Shown here piece by piece: positions 11,694-21,959 of a stretch of 60,000 bases of DNA (positions are counted from its first letter, which is position 1; each line of letters opens with the position of its first letter). The stretch is taken from NCBI GenBank assembly GCA_903813345.2, contig CAIIXF020000003.1, forward strand, positions 24,135,248-24,195,247, written 5' to 3'. The DNA is from Owenia fusiformis (Eukaryota; Annelida; Polychaeta; Sabellida; Oweniidae). The notes beneath the pieces are model-generated. The model was not told the DNA's origin and ran no database searches. It saw nothing but the letters and a program-made list of their open reading frames with translations. The position numbers and the translations under genes were made by a program.

Positions 11694-14250
11694 TAAGTCA
11701 TGGCATGTAAAAATTCACAATTTCGGCTGTGACAAGAATTATTTGAATAAATCTTTCTATGAGATTAAAGAAAATAAATCCAATAGAACCATTCAATGAA
11801 CATAGGAGACCCAGTCTGAACATTACTCATAGTAATTCTTTTTCTTTTGGAGTCAAATTGTTTTGTCTTCATTCTTCAACCATAGGCTTTCTATCAGATC
11901 CCATAGTTAAAAGACAAAACAATATGAGAGCCCATGCTTTAAGATAAATAATGCAATTTCAGAAAATTCCTATTATTCTATACTACATGTGAACAAATAT
12001 AGAAAATAAGTTATTCAGTGTGTCAAAGTTCTCTTACGCTTGGTATAGTAATGTGAGAATTATATTTTAAAACCTTTCATGTGACTTTACACAAGGGAAC
12101 TATTGAATAAAATAGAATGTAGACTTATGTTTACAAAATCCAGTACATGTGAGTGTCCTTAGCAACGAAAAAAGTAAACAAACATTTACCCCACAATACA
12201 AATCATAAAAATTCTAAAAAATGAAATATTTTAATCACATTTAAGAGAGAAATAGAGTAAAATAAGTCAGGGCGACATTTTAAAAACAGGCATTAGCATA
12301 AATCAACTACAGTCACAGACCAATATAGGTAAATAAAGATTCCAGTACAATAGAAAATATTTGATCCACTTCAAATATTTTAACTATAATAGGCACAGCC
12401 CATTCATTGACGCAAATGACAATAGTTGACCTTTGACCCTATACCCTCTGACCTTGAGTATTAGTCTAAGCCCCTAACTGTAGTAGACATACTTTAAGTG
12501 CCTGGATTTGGGTTGTAAAGGTACGCCTTCACTGAAATCACTATACGCTACAGGTCCATGACTACATGACTAAACCCAATGTTATTTGTATGTGGGTAAA
12601 CACTTAAAACGTAAACCTGAAAGAGTATACCAACGGAATTTTGTCTATATTAGGATGAAGTGAATGGGAAATATTTGTCCGCATTAACATTCAGTTAACT
12701 CAATAATTGATGCAAAAATCTATAATGTGTACACACCTTTACCCTTGCAATACCACACAACATGTGTATGGATCTACATTCCAAATCAATGACTAAACGC
12801 TTATAAAAATACAATTCTTGCTCTGTTATGCATCGATATGTTATGTAATTAACTGCAGATTGAAGATGTGGATATTTCCATGAAATTCCAGTGTGATGTT
12901 ATCGTCAGATGTTCATACAATAAAATAGCTAATTAGTGCTTCAAAAATTTATGATTTTTTCTGCATTGATCTTTTGACCAAAAAATATCAAAGTCCTCGA
13001 AATATTCAGATTTTTCATAGGTTTTCTCATTTTTTCATAAGGTGAATACTGATTTTCAATTGGGTGAAAGGTATTTTCAAATTCTCAAACGGGTGCAGGG
13101 TCCACCTGCTTAAATTGCGGTTAGACCACCTGTTTGGCTGCATATCTCTCCCAATCTGCTGGATATAGCATGTCTATCTGGTAGAAATGAAAATCCTAAT
13201 TTTCATATTGTTTTCAACTATTTAAGTCAGTTTGCATCAGGCCCCTGGGACCCCCTTCCTTCAGTAAACACTTCTGATTCACAACCTCTGAATGCGAACT
13301 ATGTGAAGAAGAAAAGAAGATCAGAGATCCTGAGATTTGGTGCAAAAATAAATTATTTCAAAGTACCCGACAAGGGGTGGAAGAAGTCAAGAAATATATT
13401 GATTCGCACAAACAAAATTCAAAATTTTGACTATTTTTGGAAAATTAGGGTCCAGTTCTAAAATGCCTAATATTTGAAAATAAGACTCACATTTTGAAAA
13501 TTTCTGAGAATTGATAGAATTGAGCTGTGTTACTGAATAGAAAATCTATCTTTTCTAAACATACAGTTCACTAAACAGCTAATTAAGTACACAAGGCAGC
13601 ATTCAAATTCTAGGCTTAAATTACCAAATGTAAATGAGAATTTTGAAAATTGTTAAAATTAACATTTTTATAGATATCTTCTCAAAAGCAGTAAAAACAC
13701 TTATTTTCAATTTGATTGAACAAATCTGCACTGTAAGAAATTCAAATAGTCTTTGACTATCTTACGTAAGTATGAATAATCCTCCTACTCCAAACAATGT
13801 AACATGAGCTACTGAGGGGGCATTCTGATTTAACAGAGTCTCTCTTTACTATATCTAAACCTTTTGATTATAAGGGATATAACACACTGTGGATCCCTTG
13901 ATGTTGAGGGGGTAAATATGTGAAGATGTTCCAAATAAAGTAAGAAGTATTTATTGTAGAATGGTATTGATATTTGAAGTAAATGTAAAAACTTGCAGTT
14001 AGACACAGCCATCAATAAGGGGTACACAAAGACTTAACCCAAGACCTGGGAGCATATTGGCTCATGAAAATAAGACACGAAATCCTGTTCTAAGGGCTGG
14101 TGTGAAAAAGTCAGTCCACCCTAGTGGGGATCAAACCCAAGAGCATGATCTGTATATCCAAACATACCAGGTAGATGACTATATGAGGGGAGTGTGAGTA
14201 CACATAGGTTGTGTAGTAATGATAGTCAAGCTACAATGTGGCCCTTGTAA
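11694..14250. other. No gene or repeat recognised
   Basis: AT-rich sequence. Small open frames at 11759 and 13830 show no domain and no splice context. Confidence 0.45.
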
Positions 14251-14331
14251 GCCCCCCCCCCCCCCTCTACTACATACCTCTCCTCGCTCGGTGAAGTATA
14301 TAGGGGGCAAAAGGGGGGGGGTGGGCAAGGT
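14251..14331. repeat. C-run and G-run flanking a short spacer
   Basis: An uninterrupted run of about 15 C (14250s) and runs of G (14300s-14320s) are separated by about 45 bases with the inverted words ctactacatac / gtatatag. The two runs could pair into a hairpin, and the G-runs could form a quadruplex. Confidence 0.7.
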
Positions 14332-14866
14332 CTGAAGCATTGCAGTAAGACTATGGTAATGAACACATAGAGATAGTGTAATGCATATAACTATGTTAAT
14401 CAGAAGTCATATTTCATCAATCACCACTATTATTCCATTCAGAGTGTTAGATAATTAAAAGAATCGTGAAAGTTGCCAGAAGTTATTATATTCCTATAGT
14501 ATTATAGTATGTGTATAAAGGTAGTAAGGATTGTAGATAGAAATTGATTAACTCCTCAATGGGTTTACTCTCTCATACTGTTCTACCTGCAAAATCCTTT
14601 CAATTTATGAATGAAGTTAATTGATCAACATGTCATTTTATCCTACTGGTAGTATTTATAATGCCATAATAGGAGACAATACAGACAATATAGTATGGTG
14701 TCAACATAATACAGATGTCAATAAATTATAATACAGATGTCAATATATTGACTGATCACCGATTATGTATTCCCAGTTCAAATGGGTGCGAAATTTTCAG
14801 TCTTACAACTCTGATGAAACAGTTCAAAGATCAACATATTTTCATGATTTTTATCAATTTTTAGCA

Positions 14867-15150
14867 AGTACATTTGTTTTTTCATGTGGGTGCAAGCCCA
14901 TTCTCAAAATCTCAGGTGAATAGTACATCTGTTTTTCTTGTGGGTGCAAGCCCATTCTCAAAATCTCAGGTGAATAGAACATCTGTTTTTCTTTTGGGTG
15001 CAAGCCCATTCTCACAATCTCAGGTGAATAGAACATCTGTTTTTCTTTTGGGTGCAAGCCCATTCTCAAAATCTCAGGTGAATAGAACATCTGTTTTTCT
15101 TTTGGGTGCAAGCCCATTCTCAAAATCTCAGGTCAGTAAAGCATCTATCT
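14867..15150. repeat. 54-bp minisatellite, 5 units
   Basis: Units start at about 14867, 14922, 14976, 15030 and 15084 with words gggtgcaagcccattctc and aaatctcaggtgaat. They are nearly identical. Because 54 is a multiple of three, both strands are open for ~90 codons. I see no start context or domain, so I do not call a gene. Confidence 0.85.
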
Positions 15151-15222
15151 TTTAATTCTGAGGAGATGGTTTCTTCCGCATGTTTTAAAAATCTAAGTCA
15201 ATTGTCCCACATGTAATATATA

Positions 15223-15311
15223 CAGTAACACCTGTCTCTAGTAGACATACCTACATACAATGAACATATTTTTGTGACTCCATAGGTGTTCACTGTATAC
15301 AGGCTTTACTG
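15223..15311. mobile_element. 89-bp MITE relic, cagtaacacctgt / acaggctttactg ends
   Basis: Imperfect inverted ends similar to the pogo/Tigger-like ends at 19155. TA precedes the left end but does not follow the right one. Confidence 0.5.
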
Positions 15312-15666
15312 GACTTGTATAGTTAGTTACCTTACACTGCTAAATGATCCATGATCAACCTAAACTTTCCTGAAACTTTTCAGTATGTTTTATAAATGTA
15401 AATAAATAGTTACTGCTGATAGATTGGCTATGATACACTATGATACAAGATATTTTCAACTTCACCTTACTAATAACAAAAAAGCCTCATGGTCATAGTT
15501 ACCTAATTATTTTAACATTTCAGATTGCTTGTTTCTCCCCATAAAACGTTATTGAACTTTTATTGGTTTTTTCAAATTCAAATTCCCTTTCTTCTCAAAA
15601 TGATGTCAATAATAGACTTTTACCCTCTTTCCCAAACATAATTTATCACTAATAACATCTCAAACT

Positions 15667-15849
15667 AGGCATGTAGCCAGTTAGAGTTCGGCAGATTCGC
15701 TTGAACGAATTCTTTCAAAATCATACACTTTTTCACCATTTTGAACACTTTTCAAGTCATTTTAGGCCAAAATTGTCAAATTGAAACCCCCTGGAATTTT
15801 TTTAAAAATCAACCCCCCTCTTGGCAAAAACTGGCCAGGGGCCTGCATC
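15667..15849. mobile_element. Small element of the gtagccag family, copy 1
   Basis: Shares the core words gaattctttcaaaatcat, tttttcaccattttga and ggccaaaattgt with the reverse complement of 20585-20772. Both copies are edged by gtagccag/ggcctg words. Ends are blurred here, and 15312-15666 shows nothing. Confidence 0.5.
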
Positions 15850-16835
15850 TATATAGGCATTCATCAATACGATGTTGTCCCTTGGAGAAAAGCAGTCATG
15901 GCATACCAAGACAGAATCGAGATATGGAAAACTAAACTTGAACACTTAACAGTCATTCACCTTACTATACCCACTATCATGAGTTGTAAAGGGTGACGAT
16001 GCAACAACACATAAGAACTCACTCAAATAGCCATATACCTTTGGATATGCCATGATACCACTGATAACCCTGAAGTTTATTAACCACAAGAGTGTTTGTG
16101 GTAATATGAAGATTCTGACCTCATACTAGATATAAGCAACAATAATAAGTTTTCTTAGTAATAGTACTAGAACGTATCAATCGTCGAAAGCTGCCAATTC
16201 AACACTGGTAAAGTTAAAGCTAATTTAGGTAAATAGTCAAAAGAACACCTTTATATGTGAACATCTTTGCAGGCAAACACCTTTATCAATGAACACCTTT
16301 TTAGGTTGACCTTATTCAACACTTAACACTTAAATTAAGATGAAAAGGTAGTCAGACAGAGCAGTATGCTTTATAGGTGAACATGTCAACAGGTAAAGGC
16401 AAACACCTTTGGAGAAATAGACAAATTGAAAAAAGCTCTTAAAACACTTATTTACTAATAAATATGACATTCTGTCTATTATCAAGACATAAGACCTCAC
16501 ACATTCCAAAATTCATGAATGAAATAAAGTAATTGAAAAGGTTCACTATTCTGAAAATGTCGGAGATTATGACCATATTCTAGAAGAGTCACATTTGATT
16601 AGTGAAGACAGACTTGAAATTCTGAGAAGTATGAAGTATGTATGCAGACATTTAAAAAAATATGTCTTAACAATATAGTAATGACTCAAAGGTTAGATAA
16701 GAGGCGATAAAAAAAACGTTTGACTTGCTGACCTATCAAGTGGTATTTCGACAGAATCAGTCACCGCACATTTAAAATATCACATACGCGCTATCTTCAC
16801 ACATTGTCACAAAATGAAAGTTGAAAATATCCTAC
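15850..16835. other. No gene; relic of gaacacctt words at 16235-16420
   Basis: Repeated aacacctttat and gtgaacat words at 16235-16420 recall the interior of the pogo-like relics. No structure or ends can be defined. Confidence 0.4.
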
Positions 16836-16993
16836 CTTGGAAACTGGAACCAGCCGTTTCTAATGTCCTCTTCTCTGATTGGCTATCACTTGAACGTTGT
16901 CTAGGTAACATAATGTTTTGATCAGCAGTATTTTGGGATATATGTCCTCCATTGGATGTAGGGAGTCTGGACATGATCCCCAGCAGTGTAAAT
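16836..16993 (-). CDS. Candidate first coding exon of an unidentified gene (partial)
   Basis: On the minus strand an AG acceptor ends at 16994 and a GTAGGA donor starts at 16835. Between them an ATG at 16974 opens 46 codons plus one base without a stop. The peptide begins MSRLPTSNGG and is polar, rich in S, Q, N and R, with no domain I recognise. The codon choice and the two splice borders look like a true exon, in contrast to the surrounding noncoding DNA. Further exons would lie toward lower coordinates. The only phase-compatible candidate found, 34 nt at 4230-4263, is weak. A GTAAGT donor on the minus strand at 21399 could belong to an upstream noncoding exon of the same gene, which would then start close to the SSR1 promoter. 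Function unknown. Confidence 0.4.
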
Positions 16994-18090
16994 CTACAAA
17001 TAAAATATTAAGATTAACACCCTATGTTTTTACACTGAATCCAAAAGAGCAAGCCACAAGATAGCAAACAAATTGGGTTCAATATGTCACACTGAGATTC
17101 AGAGAGAATGATGTTATTGGCCAAAATAATAGAAAGAACCACTAGCTGGAATACACCTGCAACTAAGTGTAAAAGTCTGTTAATAATTTGTTTCTCATAG
17201 ATAAATCCAGTATTCCCCACTTTGGTGCTGTTAAAGATCTGTTTCTATCTCATATCCACATGATATCTAAAATTGAAGTTTAGCGCCAAGGTTCTGTCAC
17301 CAATGTCACATTAGCCTTAATAGAGTCAAATCAGTAGGTGTAGGTCAACTTTGGTTATCGTAGCTACAGATTAACACCTCTTCATATGTAGTATTTTTAA
17401 GTCAAAGTTCTATTTATAAATCAATTTACGCCTTTACGTTTTAACAATTCACGTTCCCATTAGGTTTATAACACAACAACAATAAATATACTTCAGTATG
17501 ATATCCATTCACAGAGACAAAAACTGTTTTCTGTCTACAGGCGCTAAAATAATCTAACAGTAGAACCTATTTTGATTTATTCATATGCGAGTAGAGATAA
17601 AATTGTAAAAAATATAAACTACAAATACTGTATAGTGACACATCATCATAAGACATAGCCTGAAGATGAGAGTGTTTCTACATGAATTATTATACAAATA
17701 AACATAACAATACTTCGAACACAGGTTTTTAAATGAGAACTGAATGTCTTACTCGCTTACAAGTCCATCAATAGTCCTGCATCAAAACCCTACGTTCTCC
17801 AATTCCTTCTCTACATAACCACCTGTTATAGACAAGGAATAGAAGGGAGCATGGAGTCTTGATTCAAGACTAAATATTCATATCAGTGATTTCCCCAGCA
17901 TTAGACCAATCAAGCCGTACACCCAGCTGAATATCAGAGAATTAAATGTCACCCTACTAAACGCTGGTTTATACCCTGCCATAATGGTGGAAATGACTCA
18001 AGAAAAATGTTTTAACAAAGTATATTGTTACTCTATATCTATGCAGCCCTAACATTAATCCTTCAATAAGTGTAAATTCTAAGTCTGTAT
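16994..18090. other. No gene or repeat recognised
   Basis: If the exon at 16836-16993 is real this would be intron. Nothing else is visible. Confidence 0.4.
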
Positions 18091-18985
18091 TGTGTCTATT
18101 TGGCCTTTCCCTCCATCAATTGGCCTTTTAAAACATAACTTGGCTTTTAACTGCATCACTTGGACTTTCGCAATATCACCTGGCCTTTCCCTGCATCACT
18201 TGGACTTTCGCAATGTCACTTGGCCATGTTATATGTCAAATTGTTACTGTCAATACTAAGTCTATTGTGTTAATTTGGCCTTTCACAGCATCACAGCCTT
18301 TTACAGCCTCACTTGGACTTTTACAACATCACTTGGACTTTCGCAACATCACTTGGCTTTTCACTGCATCACTTGGACTTTCCCTGCATCACTTGGACTT
18401 CCGCAACATCATTTGGCCATGTCATATTATTATTCTATATCTATGCAGCCCTAGCATAACTTTCTCAGGTTGTTAGAATTATCCTTTAACACGTGTCAAT
18501 ACTAAGTCTATTGTGTTCATTTGGCCTTCTACAGCATATCACTTGGACTGTCACAATGTCATTTGGCCTTTCGCAGCATCACTTGGCCTTTCACAGTATC
18601 ACTTGGCCTTTCACAGCAAATCACTTGACCTTTCACAATATCATGTGGCCTTATACAGCATATCATTTGGCCTTTCACTGTATCACTTGGCCTTTCTCAG
18701 CATATCACTAAAGCCTTTCAAAGCATATCAATTGACCTTTTATAGCAATACTTGGCCTTTCATACCACATCACTTCACTTGGCCTTTCTCAGCATTTCTC
18801 ACTTCACTTGGCCTCAAACAACATCACTTGGCATTTCACAACACCACGTGGCCTTTCAAAGAATATCACACTATACAGCATTATTTGGCCTTTCACTGCA
18901 TCATTTGACCCTATACAGCATTACTTGGCCTATCACAATCACAACATATCACTTGGCCTAGTCCTATAGCATATCACTCAAGGCC
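18090..18985. repeat. Degenerate ~20-22-bp minisatellite (atcacttggcctttcacagc)
   Basis: Roughly 40 imperfect copies of a cacttggcctttc unit. A longer period is superimposed: the phrase gtcaatactaagtctattgtg recurs at about 18250 and 18496. Open frames of 70-130 codons on + are a product of the repeat and differ in frame along it. Confidence 0.85.
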
Positions 18986-19154
18986 TGTTGGTGATGCCTA
19001 TTCATAAATTTCTGCATCAAATGGAGTACATTATTTATTTGGTGTCCTGTCACGAAAGTACCTTGTACTGAAACCATTTGTACCTTTCTGTCCTGAAATT
19101 TTTCTGGACCGTGACACCTCTATACATTACCCAACATTATGATTTGTTCACGTA

Positions 19155-19312
19155 CAGTAAAACCTGCATATATTAACATTTATTAAACACCATTCATGCT
19201 GGCCAGGTGTTCTTCACAACGAGTGTTCATTAACGTATTAGCAAACGAGGCTTGGTCTTTTAAAAGATGTGTTCAATATACCGAAATGAGTTTAATTAAA
19301 AGAGTTTTGCTG
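19155..19312. mobile_element. 158-bp pogo/Tigger-like MITE with TA target duplication
   Basis: Left end cagtaaaacct at 19155 and right end agttttgctg to 19312 are inverted repeats, each bordered by TA (19153-19154 and 19313-19314). Internally non-coding. Confidence 0.65.
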
Positions 19313-19656
19313 TATTTATATTTTGGCTCACTGAGACATTTATCTTGACATATTTGTTCTCCAGACAGGGAGTAACAACTCAAACGTTAAGGTCAATGAA
19401 AAATTAGTTGTAAAAAACTGTCTAGCGAAATTTAATACATAGTGTACAATTCAAAAATATGTTTTCTCAATAGCAGGTAAATAAGATTTATAATTACATA
19501 TTCAATGCATATATCTTACCGATTCAAACACTGAAGTTAATAAAGAATATTATGAACTTTTTTAAGTTCAGACAAATGGTATAAATAAAAATATGTGTAT
19601 TTGAGGTATTATTTACATATTCAAACTAAATGGCATTTTGAGTGCATTGTAAACAA

Positions 19657-19840
19657 CATGTGAAATGAATATATTCATATTCAAGATAAACCAGATGCAA
19701 TGACAAAGATCAATCTAAAATTGACAAAGTTGCCAACAAACTTACTACATGTGAAAAGAACACATTCATGTTCAAGATAAACCAGATGCAATGGCAAAGA
19801 TCAATCAAAAATTGAAAAAGTTGCCTATAAACTTTTCAAA
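19657..19840. repeat. Two-copy 90-bp tandem duplication
   Basis: The words acatgtgaaa, ttcaagataaaccagatgca and caaagatcaatc recur at 19657 and 19747. A relic of gaacacctct words follows near 19980-20030. Confidence 0.75.
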
Positions 19841-20047
19841 ATGCACACATAGGTAAAATAGATTGTTTATGTAGCCCTGGATATACTTAGTTTCATATGA
19901 GGTCTCAAATTGATCAAATACTGATATATGCTAGTGAAAACTTGTAAAATTGACTAAATGTTATAAAATGAACCTCTGTACATATAGAACACCTCTATAC
20001 GTAGAACACCAGTTTTATTGTACATCTGATAATTTTCACATTAGATA

Positions 20048-20186
20048 AAACAAGGCATTGACATGCAAAATGTAACCACCTGCCATTTGTACAGTCACCA
20101 AAATCAGAACGCCAAACACCAACAAATGAATGCTGTCACAAAAAAGACCATAACAATATGTCACCACTTGTGGTGGTGACACAATA
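20048..20186 (+). repeat. Dispersed repeat, copy 3, with hairpin
   Basis: acaaggcattgacatg, then cgccaaacaccaac, gaccataacaatatg and the palindrome TGTCACCAC-loop-GTGGTGACA at 20159-20182. Longest of the three copies. 20187-20584 shows nothing. Confidence 0.65.
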
Positions 20187-20584
20187 ATAAGAACCTATGA
20201 TGTTTACTGCAAAACATACACTTAATGCAGTTAACTGGCTGATGTAACATATAAGATATCTAGCGACTATATATTTTATGATACACATACATAAATCATT
20301 TTAATCACACAGACATGCAAAATGTAAATTTTGCATAATTGCAATTATAAAAAATTCTGTTCATTTGAGAATATACAAACAATTGCACTAGCCATATGAA
20401 ACAGATTTAAAAGTTAAAGCCAAGTATGTGTATTATAAATACATTATTTACAATATTGCGTGGGTTCCTAATCTTAAATGATTTTCACAACGTGGGTGAA
20501 TATTTGGTTTACACAATTTATTTCCTTGTCAAATGCAGCTGGCTCAAACTCCACTAGACAAGATATGACTTTCTCTATTTGTAT

Positions 20585-20772
20585 ACCTTGCCCGTAGCCA
20601 GCTTTTACCAGGAGGGGGAGCTTTTTTCTGGGGGGGGAGCTTTTTCACAATTTTGGCTGAAAATCATGCGAAAAACTCTCAGAATGGTGAAAAACTGCAT
20701 GATTATGAAAGAATTTCTGGCCAGGGGGGAGCTTCCGCTTCCCCAACTCCCCCTCTAGCTACAGGCCTGTAT
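20585..20772. mobile_element. Small element of the gtagccag family, copy 2
   Basis: Left edge cccgtagccagctttt and right edge tagctacaggcctgta are imperfect inverted repeats. Inside are G-rich words (ggagggggagc, ggggggggagc) and a core shared in reverse with 15667-15849. No open frame. Confidence 0.6.
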
Positions 20773-20969
20773 ACCATAAACTTATAGGTGTTCATAAATC
20801 AGGTTTAAAGATGAAACTGATGATCCTTTAGCTAGATCTTATTTCTCAACTACCAAACACTATATACTATTCATTGACACAACGTGGCTTCACTAGCAAA
20901 GTGTGACGTGGTCAGTGCAAAAACATTGATTATGTAGTCCAGATTTTCTACCATCATCCTAGAGCAAGC

Positions 20970-21230
20970 TCAGAAAGATACAATTTTTCTGTATAAGATT
21001 GGCGGTACAAGATCTCTGTATAAATCGAGTGCATCATCAATATTTTCAACTTGAACCTGTTTCTGTGCATGCAAGTCAGTGTAAGCATTTGTGCATGCAA
21101 AGTCTTTTACCACGTGACAATCCCCATACATCAATACATCTCCCTCAAAATGCATCATTGTAGTTAGAGTTCCACTCCAATAACTTTTGAATGAAGTTTT
21201 TGAAGTTTGAAAAGTTGTAAAATTTTTGAC
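20970..21230 (-). other. Unidentified 86-codon open stretch, possible exon or pseudogene
   Basis: The minus strand is open from the stop at 21231-21233 to the stop at 20970, with an internal ATG at 21158. The peptide has an ordinary globular composition (fragments GDVLMYGDCHVV and DDALDLYRDLVPPILYRK) and stands out from the low-complexity frames around it. I recognise no family. Upstream on the same strand a second open piece (about 21245-21295) ends at a GTGAGT. The two could be exons or remains of a mobile-element gene. Confidence 0.3.
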
Positions 21231-21399
21231 TCAAAAAAATGACTCACCAATTTTCACTTTATTTTCAATGCATTCCCTTGCAGGATCACCAGTGACATCT
21301 GCATGGTATTTCAGCTCGATGTAACATTTAGCGATTCATGAATGATTTGAAGCTGTCGAGTGAAGTCTTAATGTACAAACAATACAAATTATTACTTAC

Positions 21400-21883
21400 T
21401 ATTTACAGCTGACTTCGAAACAGCTGCAACCGGGAAACACCTTCAAGAATGTATCATCGTCCCGACGCAGCTTATTACGAGCTTGTCCATTGGATAAGAG
21501 TTTTGTATACGAGTGTTGTAAGGCAAAATTTTCAACCAATCAACAAAGTTTTAACAAGGAAGATTTGGCGGAAATATTTTTGAAAATTGACAAGAATTAA
21601 CTTTACTAAATTTTAAAATTCAAACAAACTAATTTTAGATAATTCAACACAAAATACATAAAACACATAATATTTTGATTGAATTCTGATTTACGAAGTT
21701 GATAAATTGATTAAAAGCTGTACACATTGCATATATTAATTGAAAATGAAATAATACATTATAGTAGATTGATCCTTGTGCTTTCCTTTACGTGTTCGCC
21801 ATATTGGAATCCGAGGCCGGAAAATATCGGCGAATTATCAGTCACAATCCTTCGAAACTACGGAATAGACAGCATCGAAAATC
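21400..21883 (+). promoter_or_regulatory. SSR1 promoter and 5' untranslated region
   Basis: The stretch before the SSR1 start codon is richer in CG dinucleotides than its surroundings. It holds a YY1-type motif cgccatatt at 21797-21805, about 80 bases before the ATG, a position common for YY1 sites near transcription starts of animal housekeeping genes. No TATA box was identified. The transcription start is not determined. A minus-strand GTAAGT donor at 21399 hints that a divergent transcript may start from the same interval. Confidence 0.4.
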
Positions 21884-21959
21884 ATGGCAAAGATTCTATC
21901 GAACTTCATCTTTATGATGTTACTGGTTTTACCAACATCAATGATGTTATTTAGCAGTG
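21884..21959 (+). CDS. SSR1: SSR1 exon 1 (start codon, signal peptide)
   Basis: ATG at 21884 in the context aaaatcATGG. Codes residues 1-25 plus one base; hydrophobic signal sequence [14 protein letters not shown]. Donor gtatgt at 21960. Confidence 0.93.

Noticed and set aside
18213-18961. Four overlapping open frames of 69-131 codons
   Set aside because: All are readings of the CACTTGGCC minisatellite in different phases; no domain, no start context.
19505-19530. Possible 11-nt minus-strand microexon between AG and GTAAG
   Set aside because: Too short to support without transcripts; such patterns arise by chance in AT-rich DNA.
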